Shown one piece after another: positions 41,416 to 49,604 of a stretch of DNA of 64,000 nt. Positions within the stretch are counted from its first letter, which is position 1; each line of letters starts with the position of its first letter. Location of the stretch: contig NZ_JANIKD010000004.1 of NCBI RefSeq assembly GCF_024580955.1, positions 108,246 through 172,245 of the forward strand, given 5' to 3'. The position numbers were made by a program, and so were the translations under genes. The notes under the pieces were generated by a model. The model ran no database searches. It was not told where the DNA came from and saw only the letters and a list, made by a program, of their open reading frames with translations. The DNA is from Corynebacterium sp. 122RC1. Lineage in GTDB: Bacteria; Actinomycetota; Actinomycetes; Mycobacteriales; Mycobacteriaceae.

Positions 41416-42125
41416 TAGCCCAGGTCCACCTCAGGAATCGCCGCCGAACGTGGCTTCGCCGCGGGCTCCTTCGCATCCGGCCGACGCAAGTACAACGGCA
41501 CCAACGGCTGCGCTGGCGCCTCAAGATCCGCCACGGCAACCAGCGCCGCAGCCTCGGGGCGATGCAGCACGCGAGTGGTTTGGTAGTGCTGCGGGAGCTG
41601 CTCAAACAACGCCTGCGGAGCACTGACGACGCCCACAGCGCCCGCAGTGTCCCCCAGGTCCGCCGCCAAGTCCAGGGATGCTGGGGAACACACCTCCGGC
41701 CCCGCTACCCTCGTGCCTTCCTTGTACGCCGAGTAATAGACCTCGCGGCGCCTGGCGTCGGTGATGACGAGGGCCGTGGGCGCGTCGGCAATGAATGTTG
41801 CGATGGCGTCATGGGAGTGGACACCGTAGACGGGGATGCCGAGTGCGTCGCCGAGTGCCGCTGCGGTGGCCATGCCCACGCGAAGTCCGGTGAACGGCCC
41901 GGGGCCACAGCCCACCACGATCGCCTGAAGGTCCGCGAACGTGAGCTGCGCCTGCGCCAACACCTCCTGCGTGGTGGGAATGAGCAGCTCGTTATGCTGG
42001 CGGGAATCCTCCAAAATCTCCTGCGCCAACGTGGTGATCTGCTGGCGGGAGGTGGGAACCGTGGGGGTATCAACAACGCCGACCACCATGTCCGGCGTTG
42101 AAGTATCAATCGCAAGCACTCGCAT
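41415..42125 (-). CDS. tsaB: tRNA threonylcarbamoyladenosine biosynthesis protein TsaB
   Basis: Inactive paralogue of TsaD that scaffolds the t6A complex. The 236-aa product opens MRVLAIDTSTPDMVVGV, has GCGPGPFTGLRVGMATAAALG, and then VITDARRREVYYSAY. The ATG at 42125 gives the usual family N-terminus; a start nine codons earlier would add an unrelated leader. It overlaps rimI by one base. Confidence 0.95.
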   Translation of the reverse strand: MRVLAIDTSTPDMVVGVVDTPTVPTSRQQITTLAQEILEDSRQHNELLIPTTQEVLAQAQLTFADLQAIVVGCGPGPFTGLRVGMATAAALGDALGIPVYGVHSHDAIATFIADAPTALVITDARRREVYYSAYKEGTRVAGPEVCSPASLDLAADLGDTAGAVGVVSAPQALFEQLPQHYQTTRVLHRPEAAALVAVADLEAPAQPLVPLYLRRPDAKEPAAKPRSAAIPEVDLG

Positions 42126-42157
42126 TCTTAGAAACAATAGTCCCCCGCGCACGCGTT

Positions 42158-42191
42158 CGCCCCCTCATGGACAAATCCAAGAAAGGGGGCG
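42158..42191 (-). terminator. Hairpin downstream of the 42214 gene
   Basis: CGCCCCCT and AGGGGGCG form an 8-bp stem with an 18-nt loop; on the minus strand TTTCTTGG lies inside the loop and only a weak T stretch follows. It separates the small membrane-protein gene from tsaB. Confidence 0.5.
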
Positions 42192-42213
42192 CGTGTGGTG
42201 GCGGGGTGAGGCG

Positions 42214-42696
42214 TTAGCTCATCAACACCCAGCCACCTTGCTCCGTGCGCACCACGGGCAGCAGGCCGGATGCGTTGAATGGCTGCCCGGCGTTGCCGGA
42301 GGAACACATGTCCAACTGGGTGCGCTCGAAGTGGCGGGTGGTGGCGGTGCCGTCTTCGGCGGCGAGCAGGATGTAGTTTTCATCCTCAGCGATCTCACCG
42401 GTGAAGTTCAACTGGCTTTCCTCCACGCCGTACATGCTGGCCACGGACTGGGAGTTCAGCCCTGGGCAGAGCACGGCGCCGGCAACGTATTCGCTGCCGT
42501 ACATGTCCGTCAAAGACACCGCGGAGGCAGTCAGACCCTGGGCGTTAAACGAACTCAACGTCTGGTCCAGCTTGTCCTGCTGGCTGAGAGAGGACTGCGA
42601 CACTGCAGAAGCCGCCAAGATGATCGCCATCAGGCCGGCCACAGCAACGATGCAGAGAATGAGCAACTGTTTTGCGCGAGTGGAGAGCTGTTCCAT
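42214..42696 (-). CDS. Membrane-anchored hypothetical protein, 160 aa
   Basis: A single N-terminal membrane helix (QLLILCIVAVAGLMAIILAASAV, about residues 10-32), then an extracytoplasmic part with two cysteines (VLCPGL and DMCSSG) that could form a disulfide. Repeated hydrophilic-hydrophobic text ends in GGWVLMS. No domain was recognised. It sits between tsaB and the AspT-like transporter on the same strand. Confidence 0.75.
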   Translation of the reverse strand: MEQLSTRAKQLLILCIVAVAGLMAIILAASAVSQSSLSQQDKLDQTLSSFNAQGLTASAVSLTDMYGSEYVAGAVLCPGLNSQSVASMYGVEESQLNFTGEIAEDENYILLAAEDGTATTRHFERTQLDMCSSGNAGQPFNASGLLPVVRTEQGGWVLMS

Positions 42697-42869
42697 GAGG
42701 TGAGGTCCTTGAAAGTTGTGGTGACGTTGCGGCGCGCTTGCTTGTCAGGCTGTCTTTCCTTCGTTGTGCGCGCCAACCTACTTGGAGCATATAAACACGG
42801 AAACTGTGCAAAACCCAAGTAGAACACTGGAAAGTTCCTGAGCATTGCCGCCCAATGCCCTGCGATTGT

Positions 42870-44492
42870 TTAACCCATGAGGAGGAGCACCAGCACCTGG
42901 CTCGTGATGATCTTGCCAATCATCGCTGTTGGGTACACCGTTGCGTAGCCGCGGGTGGCCAGGTCCGTGCCGGTTTGGCCGTTGAGGTAGGAAATGATTG
43001 CCGGGTTGGTGGTGGAGCCGGCGGCAACGCCCATGGATTCGTCCCAGGTGAGCTTGAACACCTTCATGCCAACCACACCACAAATGATCATTGCCACCAC
43101 GGTGAGCACAAAGCCCACGCCGATGATGGTGAGCGAGCTCGGGTCAGAAAGCGCCTTGCGGAAGCCCGCGCCGGCTGAGGTTCCCACGCCAGCGAGGAAA
43201 ATCGCCAAACCGAACGTGGAAATGGTGCGATTCGCATGGTAAGGCAACTGCCACTGGATGCGGCCGGAACGTGACAGCGCGCCGAAAATCAAACCCGCAA
43301 CGATCGGGCCGCCACCGAAGCCCAAGGACATGACGTTGCCACCCGGAAGCGGGATCGGGATGAGCCCCAGTGCGAGACCCACGAGCAAACCGAGGGTGAA
43401 AGGAAACAGGTCAACGTCGGCAAGCGATCTTTCCGAGTCGCCCAAGAACCGCCGCACCTCCGCCATGCGATTCGGCGCCGCGATCACGCGCACGCGGTCG
43501 GAGAGTTGGAGGACGTCGTCGGGCTCGGGGACCACGTCTTGGTCGCCGCGGCGCAAACGCGCGATGATGAAACCGTGGTCAACGGTGTTGAGTTCGTCGA
43601 TGCGCCTGCCGGCGACCTGCTTGTTTGAGATGGTGAAGCGGCGGAACTCCAGGTCCGTGCCCTCGATGCTCACGTCCACCGGCTCCCCGAGCGCCGCAAC
43701 GGCCTGCTCCAGCGCCTGCGGCGTTCCATTGATCACCAACACCTGCCCCTCATGAAGCTGGTCGATGGGGCGAGCCAGAGAATGATCGTGCGCGCTATGC
43801 ACCACGCGAGTGGCAATGATGTCCGCCCCCGAAAGGCGCGGCAAATCCGCAATCACACCGCGAATACCAGGGCCGATGCGCACGCCACCCCACTCCAGAG
43901 GGTCCGCGATCAGGCCCTCCTTCGTGGCGTCTGCGATGTGGTCCACCTTCAGGAACTTCGCGCCCAGCGCCGCCACGAGGATCGCGCCGAGCACCGCACC
44001 AGGGTACGCCAGCGAATAGCCGACGACGGGGTTCGAGGCGAGGTCCGGGGCAATTTCCTCCATCACCGCGACCATCGCCGCCATACCCGGCGTTGACGTG
44101 AGCACGCCGGCATACATGCCCGAACCGACGCTGGGGTCCAGGCCAAAGGCACGCACGGCGAAGTAGCAGGCCGCGGTCACAGCGATCAGCAACATCACCA
44201 TGAACACCGAGAGCTTCCAACCGCGGTGGCGGAACTCCGCAAAGAAGTCCGCGCCCGCGCTCAGGCCGATGGCGTAGACGAACATTGCCAGACCGAGCTG
44301 GAAAATTAGCGGCGGCAGCGCAATGTCTGGGTTCAGCGTGGACAGTCCGAGCGCCACAAACAGCACGGCTGCGGCCCCCAGGGAGATTCCGAAAATCTTG
44401 AGTTTGCCCAAGGCGAGGCCCACCGCGAGGACCAGGATGAGCGTGAGCAGTGGTTGCGTTGAAAGGAAATCGAGCACGAAGTGCACCTTCAC
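42870..44492 (-). CDS. AspT/AAE-family transporter with TrkA-C domains (SucE-like)
   Basis: A 540-aa integral membrane protein with two blocks of helices (about residues 8-165 and 370-540) separated by two cytoplasmic TrkA-C (RCK-C) domains: GVIADLPRLSGADIIATRVV and RFTISNKQVAGRRIDELNTVDHGF. This is the aspartate:alanine exchanger architecture. C. glutamicum SucE1, a succinate exporter, has the same layout and length, so dicarboxylate export is plausible but not proven. The repeated STTNPAI/STPGMAA motifs line the predicted pore. Starts at 44492, divergent from nothing close. Confidence 0.85.
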   Translation of the reverse strand: MKVHFVLDFLSTQPLLTLILVLAVGLALGKLKIFGISLGAAAVLFVALGLSTLNPDIALPPLIFQLGLAMFVYAIGLSAGADFFAEFRHRGWKLSVFMVMLLIAVTAACYFAVRAFGLDPSVGSGMYAGVLTSTPGMAAMVAVMEEIAPDLASNPVVGYSLAYPGAVLGAILVAALGAKFLKVDHIADATKEGLIADPLEWGGVRIGPGIRGVIADLPRLSGADIIATRVVHSAHDHSLARPIDQLHEGQVLVINGTPQALEQAVAALGEPVDVSIEGTDLEFRRFTISNKQVAGRRIDELNTVDHGFIIARLRRGDQDVVPEPDDVLQLSDRVRVIAAPNRMAEVRRFLGDSERSLADVDLFPFTLGLLVGLALGLIPIPLPGGNVMSLGFGGGPIVAGLIFGALSRSGRIQWQLPYHANRTISTFGLAIFLAGVGTSAGAGFRKALSDPSSLTIIGVGFVLTVVAMIICGVVGMKVFKLTWDESMGVAAGSTTNPAIISYLNGQTGTDLATRGYATVYPTAMIGKIITSQVLVLLLMG

Positions 44493-44623
44493 AGATGTAG
44501 TGGTGGAGCTTGAGCGGTTCGGAGTGTTGATTTAGTTCCGAATATCTGTGTTTGATTGTGCTCTTGCGTTGGTTCAGGCGCAAACAGAACTGCAAAAAGC
44601 GTGCTGCAATGCGACACTTCTCA

Positions 44624-44694
44624 CCCCTCATGAGACCTGAGGGGCAGCGGGTAGGTGCGGCGCGCGGGTAGTTAGGGTGCTCGGGTAGTTAGGG
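44624..44694. repeat. Hairpin and short direct repeat between tsaE and the transporter
   Basis: CCCCTCA and TGAGGGG form a 7-bp stem at 44624-44644, suitable as a weak tsaE terminator. Next to it CGGGTAGTTAGGG occurs twice with a 17-bp period (44665-44677 and 44682-44694). No protein is encoded in 44493-44708. Confidence 0.6.
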
Positions 44695-44708
44695 GTGCGC
44701 GGGTGCGC

Positions 44709-45203
44709 CTACACCCAGCGCCAAGAAATAATGCGCGCCTCCGACTCCGGGTTCTCCAAGTTGGCGGTGGTGCGGTCGATGGTGATTTCGAGGTAGCGCG
44801 CGGCGATTCGCTCCACGAGCCCACCACCCCACTCGGCAACCACCACGGCGTCCTCCAGCTCCGTATCCAGATCCAAAGAGTCCAGCGCGCCCACCGCATC
44901 CACTTCCGTCTGCTCGCCCTCACCGAACAAGCGGTACGCATCCACATGCACCAGCGAAGGACCACCAATTTTCGAGCGGTGCTCACGAGCGATCACGAAC
45001 GTAGGCGAGGTCACTCGCCCCTTCACCTGCATCCCCTGCGCCAGCCCCTGAGTAAAGGTGGTCTTGCCCGCACCCAAAGGCCCATCCAGAATCACGACGT
45101 CGCCCGCCTTGAGGTACGCGCCGAGCTCCTGTGCCAACTGCTGCGTCTGCTCAGGTGTTTCGCAGCGGCGCTCGCCAGGCAAAGAAAAATCGACGTTACT
45201 CAT
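44709..45203 (-). CDS. tsaE: tRNA threonylcarbamoyladenosine biosynthesis ATPase TsaE
   Basis: P-loop ATPase that resets the TsaD-TsaB complex. The 164-aa product has Walker A GPLGAGKTTFTQGLAQGM at about residue 48, VTSPTFVIAREH, and VHVDAYRL as the Walker B region. The ATG at 45203 (MSNVDFSLPG) overlaps the alr stop by 8 nt; the frame open upstream belongs to alr DNA. It lies downstream of alr in the same order as M. tuberculosis Rv3423c-Rv3422c. Confidence 0.95.
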   Translation of the reverse strand: MSNVDFSLPGERRCETPEQTQQLAQELGAYLKAGDVVILDGPLGAGKTTFTQGLAQGMQVKGRVTSPTFVIAREHRSKIGGPSLVHVDAYRLFGEGEQTEVDAVGALDSLDLDTELEDAVVVAEWGGGLVERIAARYLEITIDRTTANLENPESEARIISWRWV

Positions 45204-46320
45204 TGCGCTCTCCCTCATCAGCTCCGGTGTTGAGATCAGTTGTGTAGACCCGGTGGGTGCGCCCGGTTGGGCGGCAAATGACCTCATAGTGAATCGTGGA
45301 CAACCGCCCCGCGAGCTCCTCCGCACTCACGCCACCTGGGCCAAAGATGATTGCCTCATCCCCTTGGGAAACGCCATGGGGGTTATCGCCCAAATCCACG
45401 ATCACCTGGTCCATGCACACGCGGCCCACCTGCGGGTAGGCGTGCCCACCGATGGTGACGTCGAGGCGGCCCTGCGCGGCACGCGGCACGCCGTCGGCAT
45501 AGCCCGCGGGGATGACGGCCAGCACGCCGTCGGTAGGCGCGTGCCATGTACCGCCGTAACTCACCGGCTCCCCTGCAGCAACGTGCTTGAGCACCGTCAC
45601 CCTGGCCACCCACTGCATCGCAGGGCGCAGCCCGTGTGTGGTGCCCGGGATTGGTTCCATGCCGTAGAGTGCCACGCCCGGGCGCACCATGTTGTAGTGG
45701 AACTCTTGGCCAAGAAAAACGCCGGGGCTATTGGCCAGGTGGTTGGTGGGCAGCGCAAAGCCCAGCTCGCGACCCATTGCAATGGCTTGGCTGAAGAGGT
45801 CTTTCTGGCGGGCGTTCATAGGGTTGTTGGGCTCATCCGCGCAAGCAAGGTGGCTCATCACACCGAGCACCTCAATCTGTGGGTGCTCGCGCAGCAGGAC
45901 GAACACTTCATGGAGGTCATCGAGGTGCACCCCCGAGCGGTGCATACCAGTGTCCACCTTGATATACACCCGCGCCGGGATGCCCAGGGAAATGAGGGCC
46001 TGCGCGTGCCGTGGGCTGATAACCGCAAGGTCAATGCGGTGTTCCAAGGCCGCGCGCACGTCCTGTTCAGGTGCCCAAATCCAGGCCAGTATCTCCTGAG
46101 TGATCCCGGCCTCGCGCAGAGCGAGGGCCTCGTCCAGGGTGGCCACGCCGAACGCATGGGCGCCATGTTGGGCCATCACTTTGGCTACCTCGGGAGCTCC
46201 GTGGTTGTAGGCGTCTGCCTTGACCACGCACATGAGCTTTGCCGGTGCCACATATTCCGCCAGCAGGCGGGTGTTGTGGGCGATCGCGGATAGGTCGATG
46301 CGGGCCTCAAGCAGATTCAT
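45196..46320 (-). CDS. alr: Alanine racemase
   Basis: PLP enzyme that makes D-alanine for peptidoglycan. The 374-aa product has the PLP lysine Lys34 in VVKADAYNHG, the base-tyrosine block AGYADGVPRAA, and GRVCMDQVIVDLG. Two-domain length is normal. The ATG at 46320 (MNLLEARIDLSAIAHN) is 149 nt from the divergent hydrolase-like gene. Drives the downstream tsaE by overlap. Confidence 0.95.
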   Translation of the reverse strand: MNLLEARIDLSAIAHNTRLLAEYVAPAKLMCVVKADAYNHGAPEVAKVMAQHGAHAFGVATLDEALALREAGITQEILAWIWAPEQDVRAALEHRIDLAVISPRHAQALISLGIPARVYIKVDTGMHRSGVHLDDLHEVFVLLREHPQIEVLGVMSHLACADEPNNPMNARQKDLFSQAIAMGRELGFALPTNHLANSPGVFLGQEFHYNMVRPGVALYGMEPIPGTTHGLRPAMQWVARVTVLKHVAAGEPVSYGGTWHAPTDGVLAVIPAGYADGVPRAAQGRLDVTIGGHAYPQVGRVCMDQVIVDLGDNPHGVSQGDEAIIFGPGGVSAEELAGRLSTIHYEVICRPTGRTHRVYTTDLNTGADEGERNE

Positions 46321-46468
46321 GATCCCTTATTCTGCCACGCGCCGCTGCCGCCGTGACGCACCCGCGTGCGCGGTGCGGGGTGCGGCCTTGGGTGCGTCGG
46401 GTAGCGAAACTGGGGTCACGCTCGGGCAAATGCTCCCGGCGCGCACTTGTTGCTCTATTCTGGAATGC

Positions 46469-47299
46469 GTGGCTGAAAAACTTTCCAAGCATCTTCCAAA
46501 GCTGTCCAAGCGCGGCCCTCACCGCGTGCTGACCGGTGACCTCGCCTACGCTGGCCTGCCCGGCAAGGTGTACGCACCCTCTGAGGGCAACGCCATCCCC
46601 GGTGTGGTGTTTGCGCATGACTGGATGAAAGGCATTGAAAAGTACCACGGCTTCATGAAGCACCTCGCAAGCTGGGGCTTTGCCGTTGCCGCGCCAGACA
46701 CTGAGCGCGGGATCAATCCGAATGCCCTGGATTTGGCCGCAGACATTGAGTCATGCATCCAGATCCTCACCGGCGTGAAACTCGGCACCGGAAATATCAC
46801 CGTTTCACCAGGCAGGATCGGTATTGTGGGCCACGGCCTGGGCGCCGGAGCGGCAGTGTTGGCCGCTGCTGGGCGCGAAAACATCCAAGCCATAGCGGCG
46901 CTGTACCCCTCCCAGGTGAGCCCCTCCGCGACAGATGCCGCCACCAACGTGGAGGCCACCGGCATGGTGCTCGGCGCCGGCGAACTGCCGGTGTTCGATT
47001 ACGGAAATGCTCCCCTGCTGGCCGCACAGTGGAAGGGCGACGTGGTGTACCGCGAAATCGACAAAGCCACCCACAGCGTAGTCACCGAGGACTCACTGTT
47101 TAAGCTGCTCACCGGCACCGGCCGCGTGAACCCTGGCCTGCGCGAACAGGTCCGCGGGCTCACCACCGGCTTCCTGCTTTCCGAGCTCGCCACCGAAAAG
47201 AAGTACTCCGCCTTCTCCGACCCGGAGGCCGAAGGAAAGAAGATCACTTCCTACTGGGGCGAGAAACTAGCCGAGCGCGCCAACATCACCAAGATGTAG
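46469..47299 (+). CDS. Alpha/beta-hydrolase-fold protein without the nucleophilic Ser
   Basis: A 276-aa protein resembling dienelactone-hydrolase/cutinase-like enzymes: VLTGDLAYAGLPGKVYAPSEG, PGVVFAHDWMKG (oxyanion strand), FAVAAPDTERG and KATHSVVTED with a candidate His. Where the nucleophile elbow should read G-x-S-x-G it reads GIVGHGLGAGAAV, so Ser is replaced by Gly. Either another residue acts, or the protein is a non-catalytic binder. The GTG at 46469 (VAEKLSKHL) follows TGGAA. No signal peptide. Confidence 0.75.
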   Translation: MAEKLSKHLPKLSKRGPHRVLTGDLAYAGLPGKVYAPSEGNAIPGVVFAHDWMKGIEKYHGFMKHLASWGFAVAAPDTERGINPNALDLAADIESCIQILTGVKLGTGNITVSPGRIGIVGHGLGAGAAVLAAAGRENIQAIAALYPSQVSPSATDAATNVEATGMVLGAGELPVFDYGNAPLLAAQWKGDVVYREIDKATHSVVTEDSLFKLLTGTGRVNPGLREQVRGLTTGFLLSELATEKKYSAFSDPEAEGKKITSYWGEKLAERANITKM

Positions 47300-47492
47300 A
47301 AGGCTTCAACACACCCCGCACGCGCCCCTTGGGAACCTTCCCAGCCGTGCGGGGTGTTTGCGTGTCCGCGGCTTTTGAGGCCTCCTCTGTAACTTTCTGT
47401 GCCTTACGCGCCTGCTCTTCAAAGGCTTGGATGTGCTGCTCGGCCCGGGCTTTAAATTGCTCGACAAACTGCTGGTAGTCGCTGCTCACCAT
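47286..47492 (-). CDS. Small basic coiled-coil protein, 68 aa
   Basis: Helical N-terminal half with heptad-like charge (YQQFVEQFKARAEQHIQAFEEQARKAQKVTEEAS), then a basic, proline-containing tail (GKVPKGRVRGVLKPSTSW). The ATG at 47492 overlaps the upstream large gene by 7 nt, which supports translation. No domain recognised. The last 14 bp overlap the convergent hydrolase-like gene. Confidence 0.6.
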   Translation of the reverse strand: MVSSDYQQFVEQFKARAEQHIQAFEEQARKAQKVTEEASKAADTQTPRTAGKVPKGRVRGVLKPSTSW

Positions 47493-49114
47493 GCACCTGC
47501 TTTCTGAATCTGAATCCCACCTGAGCTACTACCGGAGCTCCCAAAAGAACTTCCGACGCCCCCAGGTTGCGAAGGAGGAGGCGGTGGAGGGGGTGCTGGA
47601 GCTGGGGAAGATGCTGGTGCTGGGGCGGTGGCTGCTTGCATGGCAGCAACCTTGGCAGCCATCTTCTCAGGAATCGGCGGCGGCTCATATCCTGCTGGTT
47701 TCACGGGTTCCGGCGCCGGTGGAGCCGGTGGAGCTGGCGGAGGTGGTGGAGGTGGTGGCGGTGGTTGGACTTGCTCCCACCAGTTCTCCACCTGCTCCTG
47801 GATGAAGTTCACCAAACACCCAATGCCTACTGCGAGGATGCCGAATCCCACGAGTCCGAGGACCCCTTGGAACACCGTCGAGCCTACATTCTCCTCCGGC
47901 TGGCACTCAGCCTCTTCTGCAACGGGAGGCTCACACTTCTCAGTATCAGTATCGGTATCGGTTTCGGTTCCCGTCTCCGGAGCCGGACCCGGGTCCGGGG
48001 TTGGGCTTGGAGCCGGATCCGGGTCCGGATCCGGGTCCGGGTCCGGTGGACACTGCGTGCTCGCTGGAGTTGTTGGTGTTGGCTTCGGCTGCTCTTTGGG
48101 CTGCTCCTTCGGCTCCTGCTCTGGAGTTGGTGCTGGTGGCGGCGCCACCTTCGACGGCTCCGTAGGCTGCTTATCACCCGCTCCCGGTTTCCCCGGTTTC
48201 CCTGGCAGCGGAGGACACTGCGCAGCACCCGGTCCAGTGCCCGGTCCAGTGCTCGATCCGGTGGGCGGCGGAGTCTGCGTGCTCTGGGTGCTCGGCGGGG
48301 CCGAGTTGTTCGGTGGCGCTGTCTGCGCTGGGCTCGTCGGCAATGCGCTTGATGGTGGTGCCTGCGGGGCACCTGACCCACCGCCACCGCCGCCGCTGCT
48401 GCCACCGCCTCCAGTTCCCATTCCGGCGGGGGCATCGCAGGTTGGGGCGGCCTTGGCGGGAGTGGTGGGGGCTTCCGCGGTTGGCGTACAGCCAGGCGCT
48501 TTGGGTTTCTCCGGCTCGGGTTTGCTGCACTCGGCCTCACAGCGCTGCACCAACTGGCTGAAGCATTGGTCCATGAGGGTATCGCGTTGTTTGCAGAGGT
48601 CCAGAATGCTGTTGCCGGCGTGGTCGATGAGCTGGGAACCGGCTTGCACGCAGGCCATGAAACCGGCGGGGTTGAGCAGCGGGTTGATTACCTGCAACAG
48701 CACACTGATCTGTGCAATTGCGGCGTTGAGCTGTTGCAGGAGTTGCTCGATGCTTTGGCGGGTTTGCTCGTCGAGGGAGTCGATTGCGTCCATGGCGGAG
48801 TCGGTCTCGTCGGCCGCATCTTCGGCACCGAAGATGGATAGGTCCCAACTCTCAAACTGCCTGGCTAACCAAGATCCGATTGCCTGGTAGAGCATGCCTT
48901 GGGCGATGTCACTGAGGTTGGACACCAGTCCTCGGCCCGTCGAGGTATTACTGCTGCCTGCGGCGACCCGTGCACCTTTGCGGATCGAGCCGGTGTCCTG
49001 TCCTTCAGTGGAATTGAAGGCGTTGATGAGCATTGCTGCAGAGACTGCGGGACCGGTGTAGAACCCGCGGGAACTGCTCAGCAACATTTGGATGGCGCGG
49101 AGATAAAGGCTCAC
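47486..49114 (-). CDS. Large Pro/Gly-rich protein, Rv3439c-like by position
   Basis: A 542-aa protein of unknown function. Residues 1-190 are helical with ESX-substrate-like character (WDLSIFGAEDAADETDSAMDAIDSLDEQTRQSIEQLLQQLNAAIAQI). The middle is low-complexity with many short repeats: poly-Gly (GTGGGGSSGGGGGGSG), Pro-Thr runs, alternating DP (PDPDPDPDPDP) and TETDTDTDTE. One membrane helix lies at about residues 425-445 (LGLVGFGILAVGIGCLVNFI), then a poly-proline run and a Ser/Gly tail. Coupled to the 99-aa gene upstream (GTGA). In M. tuberculosis an Ala/Pro-rich protein (Rv3439c) takes this place beside glmM. Confidence 0.72.
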   Translation of the reverse strand: MSLYLRAIQMLLSSSRGFYTGPAVSAAMLINAFNSTEGQDTGSIRKGARVAAGSSNTSTGRGLVSNLSDIAQGMLYQAIGSWLARQFESWDLSIFGAEDAADETDSAMDAIDSLDEQTRQSIEQLLQQLNAAIAQISVLLQVINPLLNPAGFMACVQAGSQLIDHAGNSILDLCKQRDTLMDQCFSQLVQRCEAECSKPEPEKPKAPGCTPTAEAPTTPAKAAPTCDAPAGMGTGGGGSSGGGGGGSGAPQAPPSSALPTSPAQTAPPNNSAPPSTQSTQTPPPTGSSTGPGTGPGAAQCPPLPGKPGKPGAGDKQPTEPSKVAPPPAPTPEQEPKEQPKEQPKPTPTTPASTQCPPDPDPDPDPDPAPSPTPDPGPAPETGTETDTDTDTEKCEPPVAEEAECQPEENVGSTVFQGVLGLVGFGILAVGIGCLVNFIQEQVENWWEQVQPPPPPPPPPPAPPAPPAPEPVKPAGYEPPPIPEKMAAKVAAMQAATAPAPASSPAPAPPPPPPPSQPGGVGSSFGSSGSSSGGIQIQKAGAW

Positions 49115-49410
49115 TGCATCACACCCCCTACTGCGCGAGTGTTTGCGCCCTCGGTGCCGATAAGCGCATTTGTGTCTCGCACCGCGGCCTCAGCGCTTTC
49201 CACCAGATCAATCATCCGCCGCGCCTGCCGCGCGTGGAGCTCAACGTACAGTTCAGCAAGCCGGCGTGAGTGCTGCATCAACACTTTGCCCGCGGCCTGC
49301 GCAGGTACATTTGGCAGCACACGTTGATGCTTGGAAAGTTGTTCCTCAAGCTCAGCGCGCAGCTTTGCGAATAACTCCGGCACCGCGCGCGGGTCTAGTT
49401 GCAAGGTCAT
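49111..49410 (-). CDS. Helical 99-aa protein, Rv3440c-like by position
   Basis: Almost entirely alpha-helical (AVPELFAKLRAELEEQLSKH, RRLAELYVELHARQARRMIDLVESAEAAV), in the size range of WXG100/EspC-type helical hairpins but lacking the W-x-G turn. The ATG at 49410 (MTLQLDPRAV) was preferred to an upstream start that adds an unrelated leader. It overlaps the next gene by GTGA. Position between glmM and the Pro-rich gene matches Rv3440c; an ESX-linked role is inference only. Confidence 0.68.
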   Translation of the reverse strand: MTLQLDPRAVPELFAKLRAELEEQLSKHQRVLPNVPAQAAGKVLMQHSRRLAELYVELHARQARRMIDLVESAEAAVRDTNALIGTEGANTRAVGGVMQ

Positions 49411-49540
49411 GAGCCTTGTCCCCCCTTGGTTCAAATGGATCTCTTATTTCATCAACACATCCACTTGCTTAGACTCCCCCAAGCCACAACTTGGTTCCCT
49501 GAGAACCAAAGTTTTTCCCCAAGAGGTAACAAGTCATAGA

Positions 49541-49576
49541 AAAACCGCCTGCTTGTGGGGGCAAACAGGCGGAAAA
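49541..49576 (-). terminator. Intrinsic terminator after glmM
   Basis: CCGCCTG and CAGGCGG form the stem around a 14-nt loop, and on the minus strand TTTTT follows directly. It lies 28 nt past the glmM stop. Confidence 0.9.
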
Positions 49577-49604
49577 CTAGCCGCATTGCAGCAGCATTGC
49601 GGCG

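Noticed and set aside
49430..49452. tRNA T-arm-like GGTTCAAAT
   Set aside because: No acceptor, anticodon or D arms can be drawn around it; no tRNA was found in the window.
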